A stretch of DNA of 42,219 nucleotides from Candidatus Poribacteria bacterium (GTDB taxonomy: Bacteria > Poribacteria > WGA-4E > WGA-3G). The notes under the pieces were generated by a model. It saw nothing but the letters and a program-made list of their open reading frames with translations, made no database searches and was not told the origin of the DNA. Shown piece by piece: positions 1-8,860 of the stretch. How positions within the stretch are numbered: position 1 is the stretch's first letter; each line of letters starts with the position of its first letter. The stretch spans positions 1-42,219 of the forward strand of contig JAJEJA010000085.1 of assembly GCA_022828145.1 (NCBI GenBank), read 5' to 3'. A program made the translations under genes and the position numbers.

Positions 1-2
1 TG

Positions 3-710
3 GGTGTCTCTGTATTTCTGCTAACACGGACGACAGAGACCGAACCTGAAGAAGTCTATAACCCTCTCACACCATCGGACAAGAAACAGGTAGAACAGAA
101 TATTCAGGATGCTATTGATAAGGAAAAGCAGAACCTGCCGCCGATTGTTGAAGGAGATAAACAACAGGTTGATGATCCGATAACTGAGGTTTCTGATGAA
201 ACAAATGAGCAAACGTCAAAAACGGAGACACAGCCACAACCAACTGAAACGCCATTAGAAAACGCAACGGCAAAGGATGTGCTTGTGTCCCCCTTCGGTT
301 ATGGTCCCTATCCTGATGTGCCTAATGATTATCGTGAGGCAAAAGGTAATCCGATATGGGAACATCAGAAATGGCCTGATGGGATTGCACTACCAGAGGG
401 AGCAGAACTACTCCATCGCGTTCTCATAAGAGTTTGGAAAGAGGGTAACCGCGATTGGGTAGGTGCAAGCCATGAAAATGGAAAAGTTCGGATAAACTAT
501 CCAAATACGCTTTATATCTGGTATGGCACACCCTATGAGGATGAGGACGGCACTATTATTCGACCTATCAGAAGATCCAAAGGTGATCCGAATGCCCGAT
601 TGACTCCTGATCAAATGCGCCGCGGCATAATCCCTTCAGGCGTTCGAATTTTAGATGGTGAAACAGAAGCAATTGATGTTTCTGAATATCTTAATCTTCC
701 AACAGAATAA
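3..710 (+). CDS. Hypothetical membrane-anchored protein, 5' end missing
   Basis: The reading frame is open from the left edge of the window to a TAA at 708-710, so the true start lies outside. The first visible residues (GVSVFLLTR) look like the end of a hydrophobic membrane anchor. A linker of about 80 residues follows, rich in Glu, Gln, Thr and Pro, which is typical of an extracytoplasmic spacer. The C-terminal part (roughly from base 279) is a compact region rich in Trp, Tyr and Pro, with a PFGYGPYPDVP stretch and a YIWYGTPYEDEDG stretch. I do not recognise the family. A good Shine-Dalgarno sequence follows for the next gene, 17 bases downstream, so the two are probably co-transcribed. An ATG-like start inside this frame near 279 is unlikely because the upstream linker is plainly coding. 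Confidence 0.7.
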   Translation, partial: GVSVFLLTRTTETEPEEVYNPLTPSDKKQVEQNIQDAIDKEKQNLPPIVEGDKQQVDDPITEVSDETNEQTSKTETQPQPTETPLENATAKDVLVSPFGYGPYPDVPNDYREAKGNPIWEHQKWPDGIALPEGAELLHRVLIRVWKEGNRDWVGASHENGKVRINYPNTLYIWYGTPYEDEDGTIIRPIRRSKGDPNARLTPDQMRRGIIPSGVRILDGETEAIDVSEYLNLPTE

Positions 711-727
711 CAAAGGAGATTTAAACA

Positions 728-1192
728 ATGAAAACGTTAACTAAAATGCTTATAATAAGCGTTGTCTGCATAACAGCAGTAACGGTGTCTTATATAAGTG
801 CAGAGTATTCATTCATTAACTCGGATGGTACTGGCTGTGTTTACGACTTGGCGTCTAACGTTGAAAACAATTCCAATGTGTTCGTGTATGTTGACGAATG
901 GAGAATGAAATACTTTGGCATTCCTTATATCCAAAAGTATGAAAGTGCCTCCTTCTGGACTGACGAGTTAAATGCAAACAACGAAACGAACACAGGCGCG
1001 TATTTTCTAAACATTGACAACCCCTTCATTGACGGACCTAAGAATGGAAACTTCATGGGTGCTGAAAGCGATGATCTTACTGAAATTTTGGCCGCATGGA
1101 ACAATAACGCTCATGGCGTTTTTTCATCGGCACGCGCGTCTGTAGATCCCGACGATGAGACCGATGCAGGGCCTATTAAGGTGGAAATGTAG
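728..1192 (+). CDS. Small exported protein of unknown function
   Basis: This encodes 154 residues. The N-terminus has a Lys-containing start, then a hydrophobic stretch (MLIISVVCITAVTVSYISA) ending in a plausible signal-peptidase site, so the protein is probably exported. The mature part is acidic and rich in Asn, Asp and Ser, with no Cys pair, repeats or catalytic motif that I recognise. The start is supported by AAAGGAG at 713-719, nine bases before the ATG. It lies 17 bases after the preceding gene and two terminator-like hairpins follow it, so it probably ends an operon. No family name can be given with confidence. Confidence 0.7.
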   Translation: MKTLTKMLIISVVCITAVTVSYISAEYSFINSDGTGCVYDLASNVENNSNVFVYVDEWRMKYFGIPYIQKYESASFWTDELNANNETNTGAYFLNIDNPFIDGPKNGNFMGAESDDLTEILAAWNNNAHGVFSSARASVDPDDETDAGPIKVEM

Positions 1193-1214
1193 CGTTTCAC
1201 AATCTTTGAGTATA

Positions 1215-1257
1215 AAACAGGCAGGTATTCTCTGGGTATCAGCCTGTTTCTTTTTTT
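1215..1257 (+). terminator. Rho-independent terminator
   Basis: An 8-bp stem, AAACAGGC (1215-1222) with GCCTGTTT (1242-1249), is followed by C and seven T. It lies 22 bases after the stop codon of the small exported protein. Confidence 0.8.
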
Positions 1258-1324
1258 GTATACAGGTGGGCAATATATTACTCGTGAAGAGAATTAATCC
1301 ACGTGTTTTCAACAGATAGAAAAG

Positions 1325-1360
1325 AGGCAGGTATCCTATTTTTGATTATCTGCCTTTTTT
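1325..1360 (+). terminator. Second, probably bidirectional terminator
   Basis: The stem AGGCAG (1325-1330) with CTGCCT (1350-1355) is followed by a T run on the + strand and flanked by A residues on the left. It could therefore also stop the decayed minus-strand gene that ends at 1379. It shares GGCAGGTAT with the preceding terminator, suggesting a local duplication. Confidence 0.6.
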
Positions 1361-1378
1361 CTTTCCTACCGACCTTTC

Positions 1379-1899
1379 TTATTTTTCCTTTAGTATTTCC
1401 TTCATCTCTTTTCTGACGCATTTCTGTATGAAGGCGAGTGCGTCAATTCCTTCATCTTCAAGACTTTCTTGACATTGTTGATCTGCAAAGAACAGGCAGT
1501 TATTGCTTTGGGGTTTATCCTCCTTTATCCCAACCCCTGCAAGCGGGGAAATGCGTCCATCCTGTTATATGTATCTTCTTTCAATGTTGGCGTTCGGGAT
1601 ATGTGTTTGTAGTTGTTTCGTGATCTGTTCGGCTTCGGTTTCTTTTATGCCTTTATATATTATCGTGAGTTGATATTCTTTTCTTAATATAAAGTCTTTG
1701 AGTATTTTCTGAATGAATGCGTCAACATCTTTTTATTTTTTGGATTTTCCTTCATTAAATTATACTTTATTTTGCTTTGTATTTCAAATGACATAACGGG
1801 TTCAGCGTAAAATTCTCTTATCATCCCATTTATTACAAAACTTTCACCTGCTGCTTGATTCTCTTTGATTTCACAGCAATCTAATGATATACTAAACAT
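1379..1899 (-). pseudogene. Decayed minus-strand gene, one frameshift and one stop
   Basis: Read on the minus strand from ATG at 1899, the frame gives MFSISLDCCEIKENQAAGES and continues for about 55 coherent residues to an A/T-rich homopolymer tract near 1725-1740. After a frame change there, a second coherent piece follows (DVDAFIQKILKDF to NIERRYI). It is cut by a TAA, and the same frame then continues (QDGRISPLAGVGIKEDK to MKEILKEK) to a TAA at 1379-1381. Composition and charge pattern are protein-like across all three pieces, which argues for one gene of about 170 codons that has decayed. I do not recognise the family. A sequencing error in the homopolymer could explain the frameshift but not the in-frame stop. 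Confidence 0.5.
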
Positions 1900-1909
1900 T
1901 TAAATCTAA

Positions 1910-1938
1910 TTCGCTTCCAGGTTTCACTTCGCTATAAT
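1910..1938 (+). promoter_or_regulatory. Possible promoter of the sialidase-fold gene
   Basis: A perfect TATAAT lies at 1933-1938, with only a weak -35 (TTCGCT, 1910-1915) at 17-bp spacing. The AAGGAG ribosome site at about 1957-1962 then precedes ATG 1968. Confidence 0.35.
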
Positions 1939-1967
1939 GAAACATTATCTTTCTTATAAGGAGATGT

Positions 1968-3056
1968 ATGCGACACATAACAATCTATCGTGAACCGGGA
2001 CGTTTCGCGGGTTGGCCCGCAAACTACGGTATATGGTCTTGGGGAAACGAAATAGTGGTAGGTTTTACTGTGGGTTACCACAAATCCGATGCTGGATTTC
2101 ATCGGAGAGATCGAGATAGACCCTTTACTGCCATGCAAGCCAGGAGTTTAGATGGTGGTGAGACATGGGAAATCACAGAAACACCGTGTGAACTCCCAGG
2201 AATAGGGACGCTATCTGCGGATGAACATGTGGCGGGAAAACACAGAACACAAGGTGAAACTGCGTTCAAGACACCGCAAAGTGTGAATCTTGAACATCCT
2301 GATTTCGCTATGATGTGCAGTAGAACCGGTCTTAGTGCCGGTGCACATTCATGGTTTTATACATCAACAGATCGCTGCAACAGTTGGCAAGGACCCTATG
2401 AACTACCGATGTTTGGATATACAGGTATTGCTGCACGAACAGACTATCTCGTCACGAATTCTGAAGAAGGCTTACTGTTTCTTACAGCATCAAAAGCAAA
2501 CGGCAATGAGGGACTGATATTCTGTGCACGGACAGAGGATGGTGCAAAATCCTTTTCCCTGCATTCTCAGATTGGCCCTGAACCTGACGGGTTTGCAATA
2601 ATGCCAGCAAGTGTAAGACTCTCTGAAAGTAATATTTTAGTCGCAGTGAGGTGCCGCGGCATGAGCAAGAAGAACGGAAAAGATTGGGAGGAACTCAAAA
2701 ATTGGATCGACCTCTACAAATCTAATGACAACGGGAAAACGTGGCAGTTTATGAATTGTGCGGTAGAAAATACGGGTCGAGGCGGAAATCCGCCTACGTT
2801 AACACAACTCATCGATGGTAGAATATGTCTTACTTATGGATTCAGGGATGCACCACACCGTATCTGTGCAAAGCTCAGTAACAATGCCGGAGAAACATGG
2901 TCCGATGAAATCGTATTACGAGACAACGGTGGCGATCACGATATAGGATATCCAAGAACTGTTCAACGACCGGATGGCACAGTGGTTACTGTTTACTATT
3001 TTGATGAGGAACCTGATGGCGAGAGATATATTGAAGCAACATTGTGGAATCCTTAG
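1968..3056 (+). CDS. BNR/Asp-box sialidase-fold protein
   Basis: This encodes 362 residues with at least four Asp-box-like repeats of the form S-x-D-x-G-x-T-W: SLDGGETW (about residue 62), a degenerate STDRCNSW, SNDNGKTW and SNNAGETW near the C-terminus. Such repeats mark the six-bladed beta-propeller of the sialidase superfamily. Several family members are exo-sialidases, but many bacterial paralogues bind or cleave other glycans. There is no clear signal peptide, so the protein is probably cytoplasmic. I did not find an obvious Arg-Ile-Pro motif, which leaves true sialidase activity uncertain. The start is fixed by AAGGAGATGT directly upstream of ATG 1968. It is apparently transcribed alone. 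Confidence 0.75.
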   Translation: MRHITIYREPGRFAGWPANYGIWSWGNEIVVGFTVGYHKSDAGFHRRDRDRPFTAMQARSLDGGETWEITETPCELPGIGTLSADEHVAGKHRTQGETAFKTPQSVNLEHPDFAMMCSRTGLSAGAHSWFYTSTDRCNSWQGPYELPMFGYTGIAARTDYLVTNSEEGLLFLTASKANGNEGLIFCARTEDGAKSFSLHSQIGPEPDGFAIMPASVRLSESNILVAVRCRGMSKKNGKDWEELKNWIDLYKSNDNGKTWQFMNCAVENTGRGGNPPTLTQLIDGRICLTYGFRDAPHRICAKLSNNAGETWSDEIVLRDNGGDHDIGYPRTVQRPDGTVVTVYYFDEEPDGERYIEATLWNP

Positions 3057-3080
3057 AGTGCTGCGATGAAGGGTCGTGTA

Positions 3081-3157
3081 TTCCACTCTTCCATCTTTCC
3101 ATCTTTCCATCTTTCCACCCCTCCATCTTTCCACCCTTCCATCTTTCCACCCTTCCA
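3081..3157. repeat. Polypyrimidine microsatellite, TTCCATC/TTCCACC units
   Basis: About 77 bases are built from imperfect TTCCATCT and TTCCACCC units, strictly pyrimidine apart from single A residues. A second tract of the same kind lies at 41491-41596. The long shadow reading frames through it are repetitive and not real genes. Confidence 0.8.
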
Positions 3158-3273
3158 ATCCAAAATTATCGTTGCATGAATATAGGATTCGTGTTAGAAT
3201 TAAAGAGAGTAATAACAGATACCGAATAAAATACACCGAATAAAATTCAATCTACCTGCATAAGGGCACTCAC

Positions 3274-4812
3274 ATGAAAAGATTTACTTTATCAATCATC
3301 GTTCTGATCATCGCCATAGGTCTTCCGTTGCTAATAATCAATTCAGGTGAAAGATTTGCGACAAGTGATGATGAACCTATGACACTTAAGGAATTGAATA
3401 ATGCACTCGAAAAGGCTGTCAAAACTGCTGAAGACAATTATTATAGGTCTGTAGACAAAAGTGCCATGTACCACGGCGCGATTAAAGGGGCATTACTCGC
3501 TCTTGACGATCCTTACACATTCCTCCTCTCTGAACGTGACCATAAACGTTCTGTGGAGAATCTATACAACGCACAATTCGGGGGACTCGGGGTGAGTATC
3601 TATCCAGATCATCGCGGTTTTGTCAAAATCTCTAAACCGATGCCAGGAACACCAGCCGAATCCGCACAACTTCAAGCAGGTGACTATATTACAAAAGTCA
3701 ATGGTAAACAGATATATCTCGGTGAAAGAACAGGTATGACACTGGAGGATGTCGTGGATCTGCTACGCGGTCGTGTGAATACTGATGTAACCATTACGGT
3801 GCAACGCAAATATCTTGAACCCTTTGATATTCGGTTAAAACGTGCTAAAATTTCTATACCGAGCGTTACCTCCACGATGTTGGATGATGGCATCGGTTAC
3901 ATCAGAATATCAAAGTTTATCGGCACGGATCGCGCAGGCGGAACAGAAGAAGAGTTCAACAAAGCATTGGCATCACACAATAAAGCAGGAATGCAGGCAC
4001 TGATCCTTGACCTGAGAAACAATCACGGCGGCTTACTTGATGCGGCTTACCATATTGCAGACGCTTTTATCGACACTGGCGTCATCGTCTCAACTAAGGG
4101 TAGAAACGAAACCTTTGACGAACAATATCCTGCACATTCAGATGTCTTATGTGATACAGATATCCCACTTGTTATCCTCGTAGATGAATATAGTGCAAGT
4201 GCATCCGAAATCGTCGCAGGCGCAATTAAAGATACCGGAAGAGGGATCCTCATCGGTGAGAAAACCTACGGGAAAGGAGTCGTTCAAAAACGATATCCTA
4301 TAAGAGGCATCGGGGCAGTGTCCCTCACAATTTCATCCTATTATACCCCAAACGGAACATCTATAGACAAATCAGGTATTACCCCACACATACCTATATC
4401 CACTGAATCACCTGATAGAATTGAACAGGTCATGCAACGTCTTGTCGCAGAAAAAAATGCTATTGAAGATTATGTAACTGACTGGGTTGAAGATGAAACC
4501 AAACGCACTGGCGAATTACCAAAAGATTTTACCCAGCTTGAAGCAACGTTACCACAATTTAAACAGGAACTTGCTGCTGATGGTTTCCGTGTGAGTTTGC
4601 GATGGTTAACATATCGGGCAGAACAACTATTTAATCTCAATGTCGGCATTGAACAGATCGTAAATTTAAGACACGACACACAACTACAAGAAGCAATTCG
4701 TATCATCAAGTCTGAAAAGGTCGGAGATACACTTCAGTTGTATAAAACACTTGATGATATAATGGATCATTTAGGAACAGAGCTGCAATCATTGACAGAC
4801 ATTTCAGGATAG
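3274..4812 (+). CDS. S41 family C-terminal processing peptidase
   Basis: This encodes 512 residues. An N-terminal hydrophobic segment (residues 4-23) is a signal peptide or membrane anchor, placing the protease in the periplasm. A PDZ domain lies at about residues 100-178 (GLGVSIYPDHRGFVKI and the following GTPAESAQLQAGD). The S41 catalytic core follows, with LDLRNNHGG near 246, the nucleophile in SASASE (Ser309) and the general base in KTYGKGVVQ (Lys334). This matches CtpA/CtpB/Prc enzymes, which trim or degrade extracytoplasmic proteins from their C-termini using a Ser-Lys dyad. A helical C-terminal extension of about 130 residues has no motif I recognise. Only a weak ribosome site precedes the ATG. 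It stands alone between the polypyrimidine repeat and the next gene. Confidence 0.9.
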   Translation: MKRFTLSIIVLIIAIGLPLLIINSGERFATSDDEPMTLKELNNALEKAVKTAEDNYYRSVDKSAMYHGAIKGALLALDDPYTFLLSERDHKRSVENLYNAQFGGLGVSIYPDHRGFVKISKPMPGTPAESAQLQAGDYITKVNGKQIYLGERTGMTLEDVVDLLRGRVNTDVTITVQRKYLEPFDIRLKRAKISIPSVTSTMLDDGIGYIRISKFIGTDRAGGTEEEFNKALASHNKAGMQALILDLRNNHGGLLDAAYHIADAFIDTGVIVSTKGRNETFDEQYPAHSDVLCDTDIPLVILVDEYSASASEIVAGAIKDTGRGILIGEKTYGKGVVQKRYPIRGIGAVSLTISSYYTPNGTSIDKSGITPHIPISTESPDRIEQVMQRLVAEKNAIEDYVTDWVEDETKRTGELPKDFTQLEATLPQFKQELAADGFRVSLRWLTYRAEQLFNLNVGIEQIVNLRHDTQLQEAIRIIKSEKVGDTLQLYKTLDDIMDHLGTELQSLTDISG

Positions 4813-4849
4813 TTGCTCCTAATGTGGGTTCGTAAGGGTAGCTTTATCA

Positions 4850-6781
4850 ATGCATCCACCACCCTCAACGTCCAATGAGGTAATCTCCAAGAAAGCGATA
4901 ATAGTAGGTTTAGTCCTTGTCATCGTTAATGCGTACTGGGTCGGCATTGCAAGTGAACTTTGGTACGCAGTCTATACACTTGTCTCCCCGTTTTCCAATG
5001 CTGTTTTTACATTAGTCGTTCTTCTCGCGCTGAACTTCGTCTTAGGGAGAATATCACCGCGTGCTGCTTTTTCGCGTGCTGAATTGCTATTGATCTACAT
5101 CATGGTGACGATGGTTTCTACGATCTCAGGTCATGCCATGATGGCAATTCTGATGGGAACATTGGCGCATCCGTTCAAGTTCGCAACTGCTGAAAACGAA
5201 TGGGCACAACTCTTTTTACACCATATTCCTCAATGGATGACAGTGCATGACTCAGAATTGTTGACAGGCTATTATGAAGGTGAATCCAGTTTCTATCTGC
5301 CAGAACATCTCACCGTATGGATAAAACCGATCCTCATCTGGTCCGGTTTTATCTTTATCCTATACGGATCTTTACTCTGCCTCGGTCTGCTACTTCGTAA
5401 GCAGTGGATGGAACGCGAAAAACTAAGCTTTCCATTAACCCAATTGCCTCTCCAGATGACAACAAACCGTAGTTTTTTCAAATTACGTTCACTCTGGATT
5501 GGTTTCGGTATCGCTGCACTGTTACGTGTATTAGCAGGTTTACATGACCTGTTTCCCGTGATTCCCGCATTTCCATCAAGTTACAGACTTGACAGACACA
5601 TAACGGAAAGACCTTGGAGCGCAGTGGGATATGTTTCAATGTCCTTCAACCTTGCGATTGTCGGCTTGACCTACTTTATGCCACTTGATCTATCGTTCTC
5701 AACATGGTTTTTCTTCTGGCTCACGCGGGCAGAACGGGTGATCGCAAGTGCTGTCGGGGTAACCAATATCAGTAGACTTGGACTCAATGACCGCGCATCC
5801 GGTGCCTGGATCGGAATCGCAGCATTAACGCTTTGGATGGGACGCAGACATATAATCAGATTCCTCAAACATGCTATAGGGCTTGAGCGGGGCGATGATG
5901 CAAATGAACCTTTGACATATCGGACAACAGCAATTCTAACCATTCTTAGTGTTGGAGGTGTATTTGGATTCTGCTATTTTGCCGGAATGTCGCTATGGGT
6001 CATCACAGTTTTCTATGCATTATTCATCGCGTTCGCCTTAGCAATTGGGCGTGTGCGTGCGGAGTTAGGTCCCCCATACCATGAGGTCATCGGTATCAAT
6101 CCACGTCAGATCATGGTCAACACCATCGGGACGCGCGTTTTGGGTGCTCCGAATCTTACTGTCATGACTTTTCTATACGCTTTTAACCGCTGCAATCGTT
6201 CACATCCGATGCCAAACCAGATAGAATCCTTGCGCATCGGAGATCAAGCACGTATTCCCGGTAAAACATTAGTTCTGAGCATGGCTCTTGCTATCGGTGT
6301 TGGTACAGTTGCTACTTTTTGGACATATCTACACGTTGCATATCATTACGGTGTACTGGCAAGGTGTCAAGGACATGTTGGACACTTTGGTTGGGAAAGC
6401 TTCAATCCACTTCAAAGTTGGTTGCAACATCCCAGAGAAGCGAATGTTAGTTCTATCGCCTTTATGAGTGGAGGATTCGGTTTTGTCTTCCTGTTGCATT
6501 TTCTGCGGACTCGTCTACTATGGTGGACTTTGCATCCATCAGGTTATGTGCTATCCGGTGCTTCGTGGGGTGGACTGATCTATTTCTGGTTTCCTGTGAT
6601 GGTAAGTTGGTTTCTCAAATTCATGATTCTACGGTTCTCTGGATGGCACACCTATCGTAGAGCTATCCCTTTCTTTCTCGGTTTGGTATTAGGTGACTTT
6701 ATTCCGCGCAGTATCTTGAGCCTGATCAGTTTTGCATTGAATCTATACATGCCATCATCGGGGGCAGGCCATTCACTCTAA
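4850..6781 (+). CDS. DUF6785/DUF6784 polytopic membrane protein
   Basis: This encodes 643 residues with a dozen or more hydrophobic segments spread along the whole length, starting at residue 16 (AIIVGLVLVIVNAYWVGIAS). The central cytoplasmic-looking loop carries AIGRVRAELGPPYHEV. The C-terminal block, HPSGYVLSGASWGG and then WFLKFMILRFSG with YRRAIPFFLGLVLGDF, matches what I know of the DUF6784 domain. That domain pairs with an N-terminal DUF6785 domain in proteins of Planctomycetes, Armatimonadota and Poribacteria. The topology resembles oligopeptide-transporter-like permeases, but no substrate is established and none should be assumed. The gene starts 37 bases after the protease gene, so co-transcription is possible. 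Confidence 0.7.
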   Translation: MHPPPSTSNEVISKKAIIVGLVLVIVNAYWVGIASELWYAVYTLVSPFSNAVFTLVVLLALNFVLGRISPRAAFSRAELLLIYIMVTMVSTISGHAMMAILMGTLAHPFKFATAENEWAQLFLHHIPQWMTVHDSELLTGYYEGESSFYLPEHLTVWIKPILIWSGFIFILYGSLLCLGLLLRKQWMEREKLSFPLTQLPLQMTTNRSFFKLRSLWIGFGIAALLRVLAGLHDLFPVIPAFPSSYRLDRHITERPWSAVGYVSMSFNLAIVGLTYFMPLDLSFSTWFFFWLTRAERVIASAVGVTNISRLGLNDRASGAWIGIAALTLWMGRRHIIRFLKHAIGLERGDDANEPLTYRTTAILTILSVGGVFGFCYFAGMSLWVITVFYALFIAFALAIGRVRAELGPPYHEVIGINPRQIMVNTIGTRVLGAPNLTVMTFLYAFNRCNRSHPMPNQIESLRIGDQARIPGKTLVLSMALAIGVGTVATFWTYLHVAYHYGVLARCQGHVGHFGWESFNPLQSWLQHPREANVSSIAFMSGGFGFVFLLHFLRTRLLWWTLHPSGYVLSGASWGGLIYFWFPVMVSWFLKFMILRFSGWHTYRRAIPFFLGLVLGDFIPRSILSLISFALNLYMPSSGAGHSL

Positions 6782-6827
6782 GTTTCATTAGTATTGTTAA
6801 TAGTGGATTTTACTTTACATCTGAGTT

Positions 6828-6904
6828 GTAGGAGGCCAGCTAACATGATTCTGGCCGATTCCCGACTATTAGAGGTTGCGTCGCGATTCGGAGATCGCTC
6901 CTAC
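6828..6904. repeat. Palindromic intergenic repeat
   Basis: Outer arms GTAGGAG (6828-6834) and CTCCTAC (6898-6904) enclose two smaller inverted pairs: GGCCAG with CTGGCC (6834-6839, 6851-6856) and GCGAT with ATCGC near 6882-6897. The nested symmetry is typical of a REP-like element. A 22-codon frame inside it is discussed under rejected items. Confidence 0.6.
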
Positions 6905-6936
6905 ATAATTTAACTATATACAGGAGATACTTCATA

Positions 6937-7356
6937 TTGAAAAAAGATGATGATATTGAACTCCTTACGCATAAATACGCTATCCAATTTGACATATCAC
7001 CAGAGATCTCATACCTTGACCATGATAGGGTTATTGTCATAGCAGACCTATTACCCCTGTTTCGTGGATTTCCGGAGAGTGTGTGGATTTCACAGCAATC
7101 GGTTGACGAAGGACTGGATTTCTGTAGAGTGATTATATGGGTATTCTCAGAATCAGCAGATGCGATAAAATCCTTCAGTATATGGTTCCAAGCACTCTTC
7201 AGGAATACGCACCTTGCCGAGATTTTAGAAAGACTTGTCTATTATGCATTAGATGATGCAATTGATCTTGAAGTAGAACTAACAGATTGGACACGATTAC
7301 TCGCCTCAGATGCCGAGTTTTCTGAAGTTGTGCAAAACGAGAAAGCAGAAGCTTAA
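6937..7356 (+). CDS. Hypothetical protein, TTG start
   Basis: This encodes 139 residues starting at TTG 6937, supported by CAGGAG about eleven bases upstream; no ATG lies earlier in frame. The protein is acidic and soluble-looking, with alternating hydrophobic strands in the first half (RVIVIADLLPLF, RVIIWVFSES) and a helical second half ending in NEKAEA. It has no Cys, metal-binding or nucleotide-binding motif, and I do not recognise the family. The TAA stop lies at the left edge of a dispersed repeat (7354-7420), so insertion of that repeat may have defined the present C-terminus. Confidence 0.6.
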   Translation: MKKDDDIELLTHKYAIQFDISPEISYLDHDRVIVIADLLPLFRGFPESVWISQQSVDEGLDFCRVIIWVFSESADAIKSFSIWFQALFRNTHLAEILERLVYYALDDAIDLEVELTDWTRLLASDAEFSEVVQNEKAEA

Positions 7357-7420
7357 TAGTAGTAGGCACTCTCCGAGTGCCGTCTCTTATGAAAAAAGGT
7401 AACAAAAAGTTTACACACCC
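7354..7420 (+). repeat. Dispersed hairpin repeat, copy 1 (right part only)
   Basis: The sequence TTAATAGTAGTAGGCACTC leads into a 7-bp hairpin (GGCACTC 7365-7371, GAGTGCC 7375-7381). It ends with AACAAAAAGTTTACACACCC. Sister copies lie at 10597-10671, 22593-22712 and 29451-29556. Confidence 0.85.
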
Positions 7421-7464
7421 AGCAGAAAAATATGATTGACATGCATAATTGATTGTGATATACT
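7401..7464 (+). promoter_or_regulatory. Promoter with conserved upstream element, lolA-recA operon
   Basis: The upstream element AACAAAAAGTTTACACACCC (7401-7420) is followed by TTGACA (7436-7441), a 17-bp spacer and TATACT (7459-7464), a near-perfect sigma70-type promoter. TTACAC begins 48 bases before the -10, as in four other promoters of this window. Confidence 0.85.
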
Positions 7465-7514
7465 ATTTCCCTAACAAATAGTTGTTCCTCATTTGACATC
7501 ATAGGAGATTCAGA

Positions 7515-8237
7515 GTGAAACATCTGCGGTATTTGCTGATTTTATTTTGTCTAAACTTTGGAATTGTTGTCAACGGACACAGTTATACAGTGGACGAGAT
7601 TTTTGAAAATTTCAAAACTGCTTACAATAAGTCAAAAAACTTCAGCGCAGAATTTCAGGAGACCACACTTTATAAGACACGCAAAAATGTGACAACTGGA
7701 CACTTTACATTCGGCAAGCCAAATTTGCTGCGAAAGGAATTTGTCTCACCAAAAAATCCCGAACAGATTGTAAAAGTTATCGTTTTAGACGGTTCTTACG
7801 CATGGTCTTATGTACCTTTATACAAACAAGTAAATAAAAGAAAATGGGATACTTCTGAACGACGTGAAATTCTACCCGGTATCGGGGCATCTCTTGAAGA
7901 TGTATCGGAGAACTGGGATATGGAGTTAGTGCCAGATGAGGCTGCAAAGGCAAAAGGAGTATTTCAGATAAGACTGACACCTAAACCGCATCTGTTAAAT
8001 AGAACAAATAATAAAACATCTGATGAAAACACAGAAAAAGAGACACTTGAAATTTGGGTTCAAGAGAAGGATTGGCTGCCTGTTCAGTTCGGTTATGTAA
8101 TAGAGTTCCCTGATAAAAGCCGGCGAAGCGTGATAACATCACTCTCTAAGATAAAACGAGACCAAGAACTGTCTTCAGATGTATTTAAGTTCAACATACC
8201 AGAGGATGCAGAGGTGATTGATTTTTCGGAAAAATAG
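7515..8237 (+). CDS. lolA: LolA-like outer-membrane lipoprotein carrier
   Basis: This encodes 240 residues from GTG 7515, preceded by AGGAG about eight bases upstream. Residues 1-22 form a signal peptide, so the protein should be periplasmic. The mature part fits the LolA fold. It has an N-terminal helix with NFSAEFQETTLYK, then beta strands including GHFTFGKPNLLRKEF, the LDGSYAWSYVPLYKQV strand and a late LEIWVQEKDWLPVQF strand. LolA carries lipoproteins from the inner to the outer membrane. Identification rests on this pattern and the usual length; no LolB or LolCDE gene is in the window, so a related periplasmic role remains possible. It is the first gene of an operon with pgsA, thpR and recA. 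Confidence 0.75.
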   Translation: MKHLRYLLILFCLNFGIVVNGHSYTVDEIFENFKTAYNKSKNFSAEFQETTLYKTRKNVTTGHFTFGKPNLLRKEFVSPKNPEQIVKVIVLDGSYAWSYVPLYKQVNKRKWDTSERREILPGIGASLEDVSENWDMELVPDEAAKAKGVFQIRLTPKPHLLNRTNNKTSDENTEKETLEIWVQEKDWLPVQFGYVIEFPDKSRRSVITSLSKIKRDQELSSDVFKFNIPEDAEVIDFSEK

Positions 8238-8243
8238 GCATTT

Positions 8244-8837
8244 ATGAGTTCTCATCAATATTTTCGTTTGGCTAATCTTCTGACGTTTGCGCGTTTATTG
8301 CTAACTGTTCCTTTTTTCCTCTTTTTTCGTGCGAAAATGATGCTTCCTTCGGCAATTTGTTTCGGTCTGGCAGCTTTAACTGACTTTTTTGATGGAAGAA
8401 TCGCACGAAAAGAAGGTATAACAGAATTCGGTAGTTTCATGGACTCAATTGTTGATAAGATATTAACGGGTACAGCACTGATTAGTTTGTGTCTATTTCA
8501 ACATGAACTTTTAGCAGATAATGCAAGACTTATTCCTATATGGATGGTAGTGGTTATACTGAGTCGTGAACTTGTCGTAACAATAGTCCGTATTGTTGTC
8601 GTCCTTAAGAATGGAGATGTTATATCTGCAAATAAATGGGGAAAATATAAGACAGTTACACAATTTTCGGTTATTACGATTAGTTTAGTTCTGCTTATGT
8701 TCTTTGAAGACACAGATGTTGTTATACAACAGTATGGTCCGATTTTTTTTATGATGCTTCTACCGGTTGTTCTCACTGTCGCATCTGGTATTGAATTTTT
8801 ATACGGAAACCGTAATGTGTTTTCTGTCAAAACATAG
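8244..8837 (+). CDS. pgsA: CDP-diacylglycerol-glycerol-3-phosphate phosphatidyltransferase
   Basis: This encodes 197 residues of a membrane enzyme. The CDP-alcohol phosphotransferase signature D-x2-D-G-x2-A-R-x8-G-x3-D-x3-D is complete: DFFDGRIARKEGITEFG followed by SFMDSIVD, at about residues 47-71. Four or more further hydrophobic segments follow. The enzyme makes phosphatidylglycerol phosphate, the first committed step toward phosphatidylglycerol and cardiolipin. Close relatives use other alcohols such as inositol phosphate or serine, but length, context beside recA and the N-terminal NLLTFARLL motif favour PgsA. The start is six bases after the lolA stop, indicating translational coupling. 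Confidence 0.88.
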   Translation: MSSHQYFRLANLLTFARLLLTVPFFLFFRAKMMLPSAICFGLAALTDFFDGRIARKEGITEFGSFMDSIVDKILTGTALISLCLFQHELLADNARLIPIWMVVVILSRELVVTIVRIVVVLKNGDVISANKWGKYKTVTQFSVITISLVLLMFFEDTDVVIQQYGPIFFMMLLPVVLTVASGIEFLYGNRNVFSVKT

Positions 8838-8860
8838 GTTAGTTTTGTTGGAATAATGGA

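Noticed and set aside
2916..3236. A 106-codon minus-strand frame
   Set aside because: Its centre is only the polypyrimidine tract read backwards (repetitive Trp, Lys, Asp, Gly) and it overlaps the sialidase-fold gene.
6844..6912. A 22-codon frame with AGGAGG upstream
   Set aside because: It lies wholly inside a palindromic repeat; the AGGAGG is part of the outer repeat arm, so the apparent ribosome site is coincidental.
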